DNA of 64,000 bases. Origin: an uncultured Phycisphaerales bacterium. Lineage in GTDB: Bacteria > Planctomycetota > Phycisphaerae > Tepidisphaerales > Tepidisphaeraceae. A program made the position numbers and the translations under genes. Under the pieces are notes generated by a model, which ran no database searches, was not told where the DNA came from, and saw only the letters and a list, made by a program, of their open reading frames with translations. The DNA lies in contig CAIQIQ010000095.1 in NCBI GenBank assembly GCA_903871935.1, positions 1-64,000 of the forward strand, given 5' to 3'. The first letter of the stretch is position 1, and each line of letters begins with the position of its first letter. Shown here in pieces: positions 17,967 through 27,980 of the stretch.

Positions 17967-19754
17967 ATGCGTACATGGTCTATTGTCGCGCTGATTCTTG
18001 TTTCCAGTCTGTCTCTGGTAGCCGCGCAGCCGCCGGCCGCAGACCAGGAGGCCCGGAGTGCAATCGTGGGCGTCACCGTTTACCAGTCCAGTGCCCTGGT
18101 GGCGCGCGAGGTCGCGGTGCCACAAGGCGTGGGAGCGTTGGAACTGGTCGTGACCTCACTGCCGGCATCGACGGTCCAGAACTCCTTGTATGCCGAATCA
18201 AACTCGGAGATTCGCGTTCTGTCGACCCGCTATCGAACCCGTCCTCTCGAGCAGACATCGCGCGAAGAACTGCGTAAGTTGGAGACCCAGCTCAAAGACC
18301 TGCAGAAACAGCAGCAGACAACGCAGAAGCAGATCGAGACCGCGCAGGCCAACCTGCAGCTCCTGGCCAAGCTGGAGAATTTCACGCAGGCGACGATGAC
18401 GCAGTTGACCGAAAAGGGGATGCTCAATACCGATGCGGTGACCAAGCTGGCGCAATTCATCATGGACACCCGCGGAGCCCGCAACACCGAGATTGTGGGT
18501 ATGGAGCAGCAGCTTCAGTCTTCCAAAGAACAGCAGACATTCGTTCAGCGCGACATCGCCCGTCTCTCAAGCTCCTCCGACAAGACAAGCCGCGAAGCGG
18601 TGATCGTCGTCGACAAGACAAATGCCGCCGCCGGAAAGGTCACCCTCTTTTACCTGGTATCGGCTGCCTCATGGAAGCCGCAATACAAGTTCCGTGCAAC
18701 CATCGACAATCCCCAGGTGGAAGTACAGTATCTGGCCGCCATCTCGCAACAGACCGGAGAAGATTGGGCTAACGTCGACATGACCCTTTCCACCGCCATG
18801 CCCATGTTCAATGCCGCCCCGCCAGACCTGGCGACACTGGAGGTTCAGTCGGTCGCGGCGGCTGCAAGTGGTGGTGGCGGGCGATCGGAGGGCGTCAACG
18901 TCGATAACCAGTTCCGTGTGCAGTCGGGTATGTCCAACTATGGGCAGGTTCTGAAGGCCAAGCAGGCGGCCGAGCAACAAACTGCGGACAAGCCCAGCGC
19001 CGATCGGGCATATAACCTGGCGGCCGCTGTCGCGCAAACCGATGAACTGGTACGCGACCGCGAGGAACTCAAACAGGAGCGAGCCGCGTTGCCGGTGATG
19101 CGCGAAGGGCAATCCGTAACCTTCCATCTCGAGCGCCGTTTGACGATTCCCTGGCGTGACGATGAACAACTTGTAGAGGTATCGCGTCAGTCGTTGCCCG
19201 CCGAGTTTCTGTATAAGGCCGTCCCCGTGCTGACTCCGCATGTCTATCGCCTCGCCGAGCTGACCAACAACAGCAAACAGGTCATCCTTCCAGGCGAAGC
19301 AACCATGTACGTCGGCACAGATTTTGTCGGCCGGGCAAACCTGCCGCTGGTCGCCATCGGGCAATCCTTCACCGCGGGCTTTGGTGTTGATCCGCAGATG
19401 CAGGTGCAACGCCAACTGGTGGACAAGACCCGCACGATCCAGGGCGGTAACCAGGTGCAGACCTTTGAATACCGTCTGTCGGTCAGCAACTACAAGAACC
19501 AGGCGGTTAAGCTGCAATTGTGGGACCGCATCCCTCACGCCGAGGGTGATGCGATCACAATTGCCGTGGCCACCACGACCCCGCCCATCAGCACCGACGA
19601 AACCTACGTTCGCGACCAGAAACCCAAGGGCCTCTTACGCTGGGACCTGACACTGGAACCCAACGCCAGCGGCACCAAGGCAATCCTGGTGAACTACCAA
19701 TACAAGATGGAATACGCCAAGGACGCGATGATCGGCAACGTCTTCAATAAGTAG
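17967..19754 (+). CDS. MuiA-like DUF4139 domain protein
   Basis: 595 residues with a clear GGAAGGAG ribosome site and a signal peptide (cleavage near VAAQPP, residue ~21). Residues ~30-70 match the N-terminal DUF4140-type strand pattern (GVTVYQSSALVAREV). Residues ~85-200 form a coiled coil rich in Gln and Lys. From ~215 the DUF4139 beta-rich domain begins (VTLFYLVSAASWKPQYKFRA) and runs to the end, ending with a LRWDLTLEPNASGTKAI pattern typical of the family. The family is named after a mucoidy inhibitor in enterobacteria; the molecular role is not known. It stands alone between the esterases and pheS. Confidence 0.85.
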   Translation: MRTWSIVALILVSSLSLVAAQPPAADQEARSAIVGVTVYQSSALVAREVAVPQGVGALELVVTSLPASTVQNSLYAESNSEIRVLSTRYRTRPLEQTSREELRKLETQLKDLQKQQQTTQKQIETAQANLQLLAKLENFTQATMTQLTEKGMLNTDAVTKLAQFIMDTRGARNTEIVGMEQQLQSSKEQQTFVQRDIARLSSSSDKTSREAVIVVDKTNAAAGKVTLFYLVSAASWKPQYKFRATIDNPQVEVQYLAAISQQTGEDWANVDMTLSTAMPMFNAAPPDLATLEVQSVAAAASGGGGRSEGVNVDNQFRVQSGMSNYGQVLKAKQAAEQQTADKPSADRAYNLAAAVAQTDELVRDREELKQERAALPVMREGQSVTFHLERRLTIPWRDDEQLVEVSRQSLPAEFLYKAVPVLTPHVYRLAELTNNSKQVILPGEATMYVGTDFVGRANLPLVAIGQSFTAGFGVDPQMQVQRQLVDKTRTIQGGNQVQTFEYRLSVSNYKNQAVKLQLWDRIPHAEGDAITIAVATTTPPISTDETYVRDQKPKGLLRWDLTLEPNASGTKAILVNYQYKMEYAKDAMIGNVFNK

Positions 19755-19997
19755 CTCAATCTCGTCCATCCGCGCAAGTGACTGCGGTCCAGTAGAACCC
19801 GCGCTTAACCACCTGCCAACGCTACACTTAACCCGTGGAACCAAGTGCCCTGGCTATCTCTCTGTTTCAGACGGCGTGCTTGCCCTGAAGTCCCTTGCTA
19901 AGTCTCAACCGGGTTCCCGCATGCATCGACGTCTCTAGAGCGCTTGACCGAATGCCAGTTCGCCGGACAATGCCCCTTCTCTATAGAAAGTGTGCCG

Positions 19998-21023
19998 ATG
20001 GATGTGCTCAAGCAGATTGATGATGTGGCGAAGCAGGCCCGCGAGGCCCTGGACAAGGTGGGCGACAGCCAGGAACTGGAGCAGTTTCGCATCCAATACC
20101 TCGGCACCAAAGGCGCTCTCAAGGACCTGATGTCCCTCCTGGGCAAGGTCGCCAAGGAACTCAAGCCCCAGGTTGGCCAGCAGCTTAACACCCTCAAGAA
20201 CGAGATCTCCGGCGCGTTTGAACAGAAGAAGACCTCGCTGGCCAGCGGCCAAGTGGCCGGCCCACAAATTGACCTCACCGAGCCGGGCAAACGCCCCGCC
20301 ATCGGCAATGAGCACATCCTCGTCAAGGTAACCAACGAATTGACCGAACTGTTCGGCCGGATGGGCTTCTCCACGGCCGCCGGCCCCGAAGTCGAGGATG
20401 AGTTCCATAACTTTGTCGCACTCAATATCCCGCTGAGCCACCCCGCTCGCGACCCTCTGGACAATTTTTACCTCGCCCCCGCGGGCGAGGGCGCCAGCTT
20501 TGAGGATGTCCCCGAAGGCAAAGCCACGCTCCTGCGCACGCAGACCTCGACCGTCCAGATCCGCGTCATGCAGAAACAGCAGCCCCCCATCCGCGTGGTC
20601 ATCCCCGGCCGGGTCTACCGCCCCGACACCCACGATGCCACCCACCTGTCCATGTTCAATCAGCTAGAAGCCTTGGTCGTCGACAAGGGCGTCACCATGG
20701 TGGACCTCAAGAGCACCGTGATGCAGTTCGTGCATGCGTACTTCGGCCCCACAGCCAGAGCCCGCTTCCGCCCCAGCTTCTTCCCCTTCACCGAACCGTC
20801 GGCCGAAGTGGACGTCTGGTTCGAGGATAAAGGCCGCTGGATCGAACTTGGCGGATGCGGCATGGTCCACCCCAATGTCTTCAAGGCCTGCAATATTGAC
20901 CCCGAGGTCTATACCGGCTGGGCCTTTGGCTTTGGCATCGAACGCATCGCCATGCGAAAATATGGCATTGACGATATCCGGCTCTTCGTGGAAAACGATG
21001 TGCGGTTCCTGAGCCAGTTCTAG
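19998..21023 (+). CDS. pheS: Phenylalanine--tRNA ligase alpha subunit
   Basis: 341 residues, the usual length. Residues 1-90 are the coiled-coil arm that binds tRNA, with YLGTKGALKDL as the family signature. The class II catalytic core follows: motif 2 as RFRPSFFPFTEP and motif 3 as GFGIERIAMRKYG near the C-terminus. The enzyme charges tRNA-Phe together with PheT. pheT does not follow here, unlike the common pheST arrangement, so the beta subunit must be encoded elsewhere. No ribosome site is obvious at the chosen ATG; the longer in-frame reading from 19944 does not look like PheS. A terminator follows at once. Confidence 0.95.
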   Translation: MDVLKQIDDVAKQAREALDKVGDSQELEQFRIQYLGTKGALKDLMSLLGKVAKELKPQVGQQLNTLKNEISGAFEQKKTSLASGQVAGPQIDLTEPGKRPAIGNEHILVKVTNELTELFGRMGFSTAAGPEVEDEFHNFVALNIPLSHPARDPLDNFYLAPAGEGASFEDVPEGKATLLRTQTSTVQIRVMQKQQPPIRVVIPGRVYRPDTHDATHLSMFNQLEALVVDKGVTMVDLKSTVMQFVHAYFGPTARARFRPSFFPFTEPSAEVDVWFEDKGRWIELGGCGMVHPNVFKACNIDPEVYTGWAFGFGIERIAMRKYGIDDIRLFVENDVRFLSQF

Positions 21024-21033
21024 TTTTTGGAGT

Positions 21034-21055
21034 ACGGGGACTTGTCCCCGTTTTT
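21034..21055 (+). terminator. Rho-independent terminator after pheS
   Basis: ACGGGGAC pairs perfectly with GTCCCCGT and is followed by a T run. It starts 10 bases after the pheS stop. A second GC-rich hairpin (21059-21076, CAGGCAAC/GTTGCCTG) without a T run lies directly behind it and before the barstar-like gene. Confidence 0.85.
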
Positions 21056-21096
21056 CCGCAGGCAACCCGTTGCCTGTGTGTCGCGACAAAGGGCCT

Positions 21097-21555
21097 ATGA
21101 ACAGCGCCATCCGCATGCTCATCTGCTCCGAAGCCGAGGTCGATCTCTATGCCTACAGGCGAGGCCGAGAACCCCATTGCATCGTCCGGATCATCCGCGG
21201 CAAGCGCTGTCTGGTACTCGACCGCTGTATGGCCGAATGGGGCGCCGCCATGCAGTTGCCCTATTGTTTTGAAGGAACCTGGCCGTCACTGCGACAAAGC
21301 CTGCAGGATTTGGAGTGGCCAGCGGACGCGACTTTGGTGATATTGCTTACAAGTGTGAACCGTATTCTGCCAAGAGTGGCCACCGAGTTCGGCCAACTCT
21401 TGCAGACGCTCTCAGATTTTGCGACAAACCGGCCAAGCCGGCCGGGCTCGCCAGCCAATGTGGAGGTCGTTCTCCATGCCGAACCGCGGTATGCCGAGGA
21501 TGCCGGGCGGCGGCTGGCGAATGCAAGTGTGAGCTTCGCTCCGATCGAGGAGTAG
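21097..21555 (+). CDS. Barstar-family (barnase inhibitor-like) protein
   Basis: 152 residues from an ATG with AAAGGG upstream; an in-frame ATG at 21070 lies inside the hairpin behind pheS and is less likely. The pattern matches barstar: a strand with I/V-rich residues (CIVRIIRGKRCLVLD), a helix with a conserved aromatic end (AAMQLPYCFEGTWPSLRQSL, where family members have FPxYFGxNWDAL), then DLEW and a hydrophobic strand (ATLVILLTSV). Barstars bind and block barnase-type ribonucleases. No ribonuclease gene is adjacent, so the partner is distant, lost or different. The C-terminal ~45 residues are not typical. Confidence 0.7.
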   Translation: MNSAIRMLICSEAEVDLYAYRRGREPHCIVRIIRGKRCLVLDRCMAEWGAAMQLPYCFEGTWPSLRQSLQDLEWPADATLVILLTSVNRILPRVATEFGQLLQTLSDFATNRPSRPGSPANVEVVLHAEPRYAEDAGRRLANASVSFAPIEE

Positions 21556-21651
21556 GAAAACGTTCCTTCACGCGCCTCGGGAGGGTTGCAGGGAGCCGGG
21601 CTTAACCGGATGATAGGGAACCTAGGAAAGTTGTAAGGACGAGTTGACATA

Positions 21652-22515
21652 ATGCCCATAAGTTCTGATCACGCAATTGAAGTCTTCAACAACGCCACCG
21701 AGGAAAACGGTCTTTGCCCTCTCCGCCAGAATCAGGTGATCTACCTGCCCGGCGAAGGCGAAGTCTGGGTCACCGGTGACATTCACGATCACCGTCGCAA
21801 CCTCGACAAGGCGATCCGATCCTCTGACCTGGGGAACAATCCCAAGCGCCATATCATCCTCCAGGAACTCATCCATGGCGACCGGATCGACGCCAATGGC
21901 TGCGATGGCTCCTGGGAAACGCTTTACCGCGCTGCCGAACTCAAGTGCGACCACCCCAACCAGGTGCATTTCCTGCTCTCCAACCATGATCTGGCCCAGA
22001 TCCATGGCGAAGGGATCATGAAAGGCGGCATGAGCGTCTGCGAGGCGTTCAACGCTGGCCTGAAGCGCGATTTCGGCGACCGCTCCACCACCGTCAGCGT
22101 CGCCATCTCCGAGTTCATGCTCTCGCTTCCTCTGGCGATCCGCACCGGCAATAACCTGTTCATGTGCCACAGCCTGCCCACCGATGCGGAGGTTCCCAAC
22201 TTCGACTACTCCGTCTTCGATCGCAGCCTGACCGGCGCTGACTATCGCCGCCGCACCGGCCCGGTATACCAGCTCATCTGGGGACGAAATTATTCTCCCA
22301 ATGCCGTGGACCAGTTTGCTGATACCCTCGGGGTCGGCATCATCATCACCGGCCACCAGCCCCAGGACACCGGCTTCGCCATGAACGGCACACGCAATCT
22401 GATCATCGCGTCGGACCACAACCAGGGCGTCTTCATCCCGGTCGACCTGAGCCAAGACTATGACATGCCCAAGCTGGTTCGCCAGTTGAAGAAGTATGCG
22501 GCCGTAGCGGTTTAG
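21652..22515 (+). CDS. Calcineurin-like metallophosphoesterase
   Basis: 287 residues. The metal-binding motifs of the PPP/metallophosphoesterase fold are readable in order: GDIHDH at 42-47, HGDRID at 75-80, SNHD at 110-113 and a C-terminal GHQPQDTG. Two positions depart from the usual GDxHG and GNHE/D forms, but all direct ligands (D, H, D, N, H, H) are kept. The family splits phosphate mono- or diesters, including phosphoserine, nucleotides and phospholipids; the substrate here is not evident. The gene is closely followed by a methyltransferase gene (28 bases), suggesting one transcript. Confidence 0.85.
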   Translation: MPISSDHAIEVFNNATEENGLCPLRQNQVIYLPGEGEVWVTGDIHDHRRNLDKAIRSSDLGNNPKRHIILQELIHGDRIDANGCDGSWETLYRAAELKCDHPNQVHFLLSNHDLAQIHGEGIMKGGMSVCEAFNAGLKRDFGDRSTTVSVAISEFMLSLPLAIRTGNNLFMCHSLPTDAEVPNFDYSVFDRSLTGADYRRRTGPVYQLIWGRNYSPNAVDQFADTLGVGIIITGHQPQDTGFAMNGTRNLIIASDHNQGVFIPVDLSQDYDMPKLVRQLKKYAAVAV

Positions 22516-22543
22516 CTCTGCCTGAAAACCCGATGGCTCCACC

Positions 22544-23392
22544 ATGGCACGAAACCGCGACGACAGCTCGGAGGCTTCCCGCAGGTATCACAACCGCGTC
22601 GCCCCCAAATACGACGCCATCTACGATGACCCCTTCTGGGACTTCCACGACGAGATCACGTGGCGACTGATCAAGCCGCACCTCCCGCGCGATCTGTCGG
22701 CCAGGTGCGCCGACCTGGGCTGTGGCACAGGCAAGTGGGGTCTGAGACTGCTTAAGAGTGGGTTCGCCACCACCTTCCTCGACAGCGCGCCGGGCATGAT
22801 CGACGAGGTCAAGGCAAGGCTCGTCGATATGGGGCCGCGCGCTCACAAGGCAACCACCCTGGTCGCCGACATCGTGCACATGCCCGACCTGCCGGATGAC
22901 ACGTTCACGCTGCTGCTGGCCATGGGAGATCCGCTCTCGATCTGCTCGGACGCCACGGCCGCCGCCCGCGAGATCACCCGCATCCTGCGCCCGGGCGGGG
23001 TCGCCGTGGTGACGGCCGACAACCGTCTCGCCGGCATCGACCACTACATCGAGCGCGGAAACCTCGATGCCCTCGAACAATACGTGCGCGATGGCAAAAC
23101 CCGCTGGCTGACCGATGCCCAGGAAGAACGCTTCGAGCTGACCACCTTCACGCCGAACCAGCTCCGCAAGCTCTTCGTCAATGCCGGCCTGGAGGTGCTC
23201 GACATCACGGGCAAGACGATCCTGCCCATCCGCCAGAACCGGAAACTGCTGGATTACCCGCATGCCATGGAACGGCTCTTGAGGCTGGAGATGGACCTGC
23301 AGAAGGACCCCGCTTCGCTTGGCCGCTGCGGACACCTGCAGCTCACCGCCCGCAAATCGTTGGTAGTGGAGGCGCAAGACCCCACTTCCTGA
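22544..23392 (+). CDS. SAM-dependent methyltransferase (class I)
   Basis: 282 residues. Motif I of the Rossmann-type methyltransferases is DLGCGTGKWG at 57-66; FLDSAPGM supplies the acidic residue that binds the ribose of SAM, and ILRPGGVAVVTADN is the post-motif III strand. The N-terminal RYHNRVAPKYDAIYDD helix is common in small-molecule and quinone methyltransferases. A C-terminal region with TPNQLRKLFVNAGLEVLDITG closes the fold. The methyl acceptor is unknown. It lies just after the phosphoesterase gene on the same strand. Confidence 0.88.
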   Translation: MARNRDDSSEASRRYHNRVAPKYDAIYDDPFWDFHDEITWRLIKPHLPRDLSARCADLGCGTGKWGLRLLKSGFATTFLDSAPGMIDEVKARLVDMGPRAHKATTLVADIVHMPDLPDDTFTLLLAMGDPLSICSDATAAAREITRILRPGGVAVVTADNRLAGIDHYIERGNLDALEQYVRDGKTRWLTDAQEERFELTTFTPNQLRKLFVNAGLEVLDITGKTILPIRQNRKLLDYPHAMERLLRLEMDLQKDPASLGRCGHLQLTARKSLVVEAQDPTS

Positions 23393-23446
23393 CGCCCGAC
23401 ACCGCACCGCAATGCCGGCTTGCACCGTCACTAAAAACGAGCAGCC

Positions 23447-23920
23447 CTACCCGGACTTGACACTGGGCTCCAGTCCGCGCGAGGCCCAGAAGGCGCCATT
23501 GGCATCATCCTCCGGCCGATCCTTGTATGCCTCGGGATCCGACCCTTCCTTGAGAATGTGCGTGTAATAGGAGTAGAACGCGGCATATGCCCTGGTCCGG
23601 TCCTCAAAGGGACCTTCACGAAACATGTGGTCGGCATCCCAATACCACCACTTCCCATTGTGTTCGTGCACCGGGTGCTCGCGTTTGTCGCTGGAAATGC
23701 GCCCAGCGGGGTTCCAAGGGCTGGACCAGTCCACCGGAGTTACCACGGTATACTGGTAATGGCACAGCGCGCAGTTAATCCGGAACTGCTGGCCCATGGG
23801 ATGGGGCGTGGGAAGCGTAAAACGTTTGCAGGACTGGGAATGGGTGTTCCGGCACCACCACCCCTTTAGCTGATGACGCCACACGCGCAATTTTGCAATG
23901 AGATTGAACTTATTGAGCAT
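23447..23920 (-). CDS. Hypothetical protein with cysteine pairs
   Basis: 157 residues, with an AGGTGG-type ribosome site ahead of the ATG. I do not recognise the family. It is basic at the N-terminus and rich in Trp, Tyr and His. Cysteines occur at two places (CRNTHSQSC and CALCHYQY), which could bind a metal or haem, though no complete CxxCH is present. The middle (HEHNGKWWYWDADHMF) and the helix AYAAFYSYYTHILKEG look like a folded protein, so I accept it as real. It is divergent from the fumarase gene across 205 bases that contain several short palindromes (around TATACATA and ATGTGTATAT). Confidence 0.55.
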   Translation of the reverse strand: MLNKFNLIAKLRVWRHQLKGWWCRNTHSQSCKRFTLPTPHPMGQQFRINCALCHYQYTVVTPVDWSSPWNPAGRISSDKREHPVHEHNGKWWYWDADHMFREGPFEDRTRAYAAFYSYYTHILKEGSDPEAYKDRPEDDANGAFWASRGLEPSVKSG

Positions 23921-24125
23921 GCACCACCTCTTGGCGGAAGCTCTCCACCGGCCGCTCGTGCCGCCGATGGCTCCTCTGAGTATACATACGGCACAGACCG
24001 GTTAAATGGTCGCGCAAGTCTGTTTTGTACGAATCCAGGTTCGTTCATATGTGTATATCCCACCATGGACGATTCAGGCGCACACCCGTATCCTCTGAAC
24101 TGGAAACCAGCAAAGGAACCTCCAC

Positions 24126-25778
24126 ATGCCCTTCAGCTACACCCCAATGTTTCAGATCCGCAAGAAAGATGACACCCAATACCGCCATCTGACCTCCAAT
24201 TACGTCAGTATCGTGGACTGCGGTGGCCACAAGATGCTCCGGATCGAACGCGAAGGCCTGAGGATGCTCGCCCGCGAGGCGGCCATGGATGTCTCGTTCT
24301 ATCTTCGCTCCGCTCACCTGCAACAGCTTGCCGATGAGATCAAGGACCCGGAGGCCTCAGACAACGACCGATTTGTCTGCTATACGCATCTGCAGAATGC
24401 CGTGGTTGCGGCGGCCGGGCAATTGCCCTCCTGCCAGGATACCGGAACCGCCATCGTCGTGGCGCATCGCGGCACGCACGTGCTGACCAACTTCGATGAA
24501 CATGAAGCCATCTCAGAGGGGATCTATGAGTGCTACCAGCAGCGGAATCTCCGTTATTCACAGGTCGCCCCGCTCTCGATGTTCAGCGAGAAGAACACCG
24601 GCAACAACCTGCCCGCTCAGATCGACATCCTCAGCGAACAAGGCGATGAGTACGAGCTGCTGCTGATAACCAAAGGCGGCGGATCGGCCAACAAGACGTT
24701 CCTCTTTCAGGAGACCCCCGCAATCCTGAATGAACGCGATCTGCTCCGTTTTCTGGGTGAGAAACTGGTCCATTTCGGAACGGCCGCCTGCCCCCCCTAC
24801 CATGTCGCCATCGTCATCGGTGGAACCAGCGCTGAGATGACGCTCAAGACGGTCAAACTCGCCAGTGCGAAATACCTGGATCATCTGCCGACCACCGGCT
24901 CGGCCGATGGGCGGGCGTTCCGCGATGTGGAGTTGGAGCAGAAGATCCTGCAGGCATCCTACCGATGTGGTGTGGGCGCGCAGTTTGGCGGCAAGTACAT
25001 CGCCCATGACGTCCGCGTCATCCGTCTGCCAAGGCACGCGGCAAGCTGCCCGATCGGCATGGGCGTTTCTTGCTCTGCCGACCGGAACATCCGTGCCAGG
25101 ATCACTCACGACGGAATCTTCTTGGAACAGCTTGAGCATCACCCGGAGAAGTACCTGCCGACCGAAGCTCCGAAGATGGCGCCGGCCGTGCAGATCGACC
25201 TGTCCATCGGCATGGATCGCGTGCGGCAGATCCTCACCAAATTCCCCATCAAGACGCGTCTGGAGATCACCGGCACGCTGATTGTCGCCCGTGATGCTGC
25301 CCACGCGCGCCTGAAGAAGCTGCTCGACGAGGGCAAACCGATGCCCGACTACTTCAAGAAGTACCCGATCTATTACGCCGGTCCGGCCAAGACGCCGCCG
25401 GGCATGCCCTCCGGCTCATTCGGCCCCACAACCGCCGGGCGGATGGACGGGTTCGTCGACCTCTTCCAGAGCCATGGCGCCAGTCTGGTGATGATTGCCA
25501 AGGGCAACCGCTCGAAGCAGGTAACAGAGGCATGCAGGAAACATCGCGGGTTCTACCTCGGTTCTATCGGCGGGCCGGCCGCCATCCTGGCGCAAAACAA
25601 CATCAAGAAGGTTGAGCTGGTCGATTTCGAGGATCTGGGCATGGAGGCTATCCGCAAGATCGAGGTGGAACACTTCCCCGCCTTCATCATCGTCGATGAT
25701 AAGGGCAACGACTTCTTCCAGCAGTTGGAGGCGCCAGGCCCCGCAGGGCACAGTAGTGCGACGCCGGCCGCGAAATAA
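24126..25778 (+). CDS. fumA: Class I (iron-sulfur) fumarate hydratase
   Basis: 550 residues with AAAGGA before the ATG. Both halves of class I fumarase are fused in one chain. The three cluster cysteines are C103 (SCQDTGTA), C222 (CPPYHV) and C316 (GVSCSADRN), each two residues short of the positions known for the E. coli enzyme. The C-terminal domain holds the [20 protein letters not shown] signature. The enzyme interconverts fumarate and malate in the citric acid cycle and is oxygen-sensitive through its 4Fe-4S cluster. It stands alone here. Confidence 0.93.
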   Translation: MPFSYTPMFQIRKKDDTQYRHLTSNYVSIVDCGGHKMLRIEREGLRMLAREAAMDVSFYLRSAHLQQLADEIKDPEASDNDRFVCYTHLQNAVVAAAGQLPSCQDTGTAIVVAHRGTHVLTNFDEHEAISEGIYECYQQRNLRYSQVAPLSMFSEKNTGNNLPAQIDILSEQGDEYELLLITKGGGSANKTFLFQETPAILNERDLLRFLGEKLVHFGTAACPPYHVAIVIGGTSAEMTLKTVKLASAKYLDHLPTTGSADGRAFRDVELEQKILQASYRCGVGAQFGGKYIAHDVRVIRLPRHAASCPIGMGVSCSADRNIRARITHDGIFLEQLEHHPEKYLPTEAPKMAPAVQIDLSIGMDRVRQILTKFPIKTRLEITGTLIVARDAAHARLKKLLDEGKPMPDYFKKYPIYYAGPAKTPPGMPSGSFGPTTAGRMDGFVDLFQSHGASLVMIAKGNRSKQVTEACRKHRGFYLGSIGGPAAILAQNNIKKVELVDFEDLGMEAIRKIEVEHFPAFIIVDDKGNDFFQQLEAPGPAGHSSATPAAK

Positions 25779-26073
25779 CGCCTGGCGCCGCCCCAGCCGG
25801 CGGACATTGCGCAGATTGCGCGAAAGTGTTTTCTGCGGCACCGCAGCGGCCACCTGCGCCGGCCCGGATGTTCGCGTCCGCTCGCTCATATTCACGCAGC
25901 TTAATATCGCCATGTATTCACATCCTTGCGTCAACATATAAGCGCTGCATGAATTGTGACAATCTGCTGAAATGTTGGGTCCGCTTCGAACCAGTCACCA
26001 AATCACCCGTACCACCCAGTATCCCGCGATGCCACGATACCGCCATCGTGAGGTCGCATAGTTTGGAGGGCAT

Positions 26074-26559
26074 ATGTGCAGGGCAAGCAAAGCTTTTTCA
26101 CTCATTGACGTGATGATTGCCGTGACGGTAATCGGCACGGGCGTTTCCGCGACAGTCTGTGCCGTGGGCCAAACCAGCCAGTCAAACGTGGCCTCCGCGG
26201 AACTGACAACAGCGGTGAACCTGTCGCAGCAGGTCCACGAATTCGCCCTGTCGTTGCCGCACTCCAACCCGGATGGGTCTGTGGGCAAACGCACCAGCAC
26301 CGACCCCACGACCTTCAACGATATCTGCGACCTCAATAACTGGAACTCCTCCAAAGTGATCAACTCAAGCGGCGCGCCGGTCGAAGGTTACGGCAAGTGG
26401 CAACAATGCGTCATGGTGTACGGCGTGGATGCGGCCAACCCCCAGGCGAACCTGACATCGCCAACGCCCATGGGCCTCAAGCGCATTGTGGTGGTGATCC
26501 GGCACAACGGCGGCGTTGTTCACACCGAGAGTTGGTTCCTTGCAGCCACGCCCAGGTAG
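26074..26559 (+). CDS. Prepilin-like protein (PilV/GspI type)
   Basis: 161 residues with GGAGG four bases before the ATG. The N-terminus reads AFSLIDVMIAVTVIGTG, a type IV pilin-like segment after a short basic leader. Two positions depart from the rule: Ala replaces Gly before the cleavage site, and Asp replaces Glu at position 5 of the mature chain. A soluble domain with two cysteines follows. The two next genes are also pseudopilin-like, so this is probably a minor-pilin or type II secretion subset. Confidence 0.72.
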   Translation: MCRASKAFSLIDVMIAVTVIGTGVSATVCAVGQTSQSNVASAELTTAVNLSQQVHEFALSLPHSNPDGSVGKRTSTDPTTFNDICDLNNWNSSKVINSSGAPVEGYGKWQQCVMVYGVDAANPQANLTSPTPMGLKRIVVVIRHNGGVVHTESWFLAATPR

Positions 26560-26567
26560 GCAAAGCC

Positions 26568-27980
26568 ATGATACCCACTGCTCACCACATATTGAACGCC
26601 GGCAGATCGCGCGGAGCGGCCACCCTGTTCGCCGTGATCATGCTGGCAGTGATGTTCACCCTCTCGGCTGCTCTTTGGACGGGTGTATCTGCCTCACGCC
26701 GCATGTCCAGAAATGACCGCGACTCCTTGCGGGCAATGGCCGCAACCGAGACGGGCATGAACTACCTGAACAGCGCTCTGGCCAGAATCAAAGTTCGCGA
26801 TTCGGAGTCGGCCGGGCAGGGAGTCATAAGAAAATGGCGATCCTCGATGTCCTATGTCAATGGAATCGGCAGTCGGGACAATGACACGTGCCTGGTATTC
26901 CCCGACATCATCCCCCACCCCGGAAGCAGCCAGAGTTTCACCGCGACACTCACCGTCATCGGCGCCCCCGACGCCGCCAAACCATCCGTGTGCATGCGGG
27001 TTACGGGCACGGACCGAGCTTCCGGGCTCAAGCGGCACATCGTGGCCAATCTCAACCCGCTGGACACCACCGATCGCATCTTCCGCTATGGGGTGGCATC
27101 CAAGGGAAGAGTGGACCTGGCAAAAGGCAAGTCCAATCTCCTTGGTTCGCCCAATGATGCCGGGAGCATCCTCTCGACCTATCCCAACGCGTGGGCGATC
27201 TGGCTCGCTGGCGGGACGATCAGTGGCGACGTTGCAGTCGTCAACGATCCGGCGACCTCCTTCATCAACAACGGAGGAACTGTCGGCGGAACGGTGCTGC
27301 AGGTAGACCCACCCGACTTTCCGGAATTCTGTGGGAATCAGTATTACAGCTCCAGCCTGCGACAGTTGCCGGGCAACAACAACAGCGGCCCTTTTTCCAA
27401 TGTGCGGATCACGAGTGACTTCACGTTCAACGGCAACGATGTCATTCAGGGCCTGATATACGTCAAGCCCGGCGTCACAGTTTCCTTCAAAGGCAACCCG
27501 GTTGTGCAGGGCGTGATTGTAGTGGAGGATCCGGGCACCGGCGCCAGTAGTACTTCCACGTTGTCCTTTCAGGGCGTCCCCACCTTTGACACCGTGGTGT
27601 GGCCCAATGATGGCAAGGTATCGATCGAAACCCAGCGCGCGCTACAGGGCTACAGCGTGCTGGGGCCGACTTCATACATCTACATTTCGGGCTCTGGCGG
27701 CGGCAACTCATCCAAGAACGGCTTCGCCGGCTCGGTCGTCTGCGGCACGCTGGCGGAGTATGGCAGTGGCCTGGTTAACATCCGCGATGGCGCCCTGATC
27801 AGCATGTGCGACACCGCTGCGGTCGGGGGCCCGGGCGTCTCGTGCTGGCTGGAGGGCGACGGTGTGAAGATTGTGCGAACGCCGGCCTACATCGTTCCCG
27901 AGGGCGCCTATACCCATATGCTTTCCTGGGTCATCGACAATTCGAGCTACTCCGAAACGACAGAGGATGGCACACCATGA
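26568..27980 (+). CDS. PilX/GspK-like surface protein with pilin-type N-terminus
   Basis: 470 residues starting nine bases after the preceding stop. After a basic leader (GRSRG) comes AATLFAVIMLAVMFTLSAALW, a hydrophobic helix like that of PilX or GspK, then a helix with RNDRDSLRAMAATETGMNYL. PilX-type proteins have the same 'AxxxAExGxxxA' flavour here. The C-terminal 350 residues are beta-rich, Gly/Ser/Asn-rich and probably form a repeat solenoid (TFNGNDVIQGLIYVKPG, SFKGNPVVQGVIVVEDPG). It may be a minor pilin with an adhesive or scaffold domain. Its stop overlaps the next start (ATGA). Confidence 0.7.
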   Translation: MIPTAHHILNAGRSRGAATLFAVIMLAVMFTLSAALWTGVSASRRMSRNDRDSLRAMAATETGMNYLNSALARIKVRDSESAGQGVIRKWRSSMSYVNGIGSRDNDTCLVFPDIIPHPGSSQSFTATLTVIGAPDAAKPSVCMRVTGTDRASGLKRHIVANLNPLDTTDRIFRYGVASKGRVDLAKGKSNLLGSPNDAGSILSTYPNAWAIWLAGGTISGDVAVVNDPATSFINNGGTVGGTVLQVDPPDFPEFCGNQYYSSSLRQLPGNNNSGPFSNVRITSDFTFNGNDVIQGLIYVKPGVTVSFKGNPVVQGVIVVEDPGTGASSTSTLSFQGVPTFDTVVWPNDGKVSIETQRALQGYSVLGPTSYIYISGSGGGNSSKNGFAGSVVCGTLAEYGSGLVNIRDGALISMCDTAAVGGPGVSCWLEGDGVKIVRTPAYIVPEGAYTHMLSWVIDNSSYSETTEDGTP

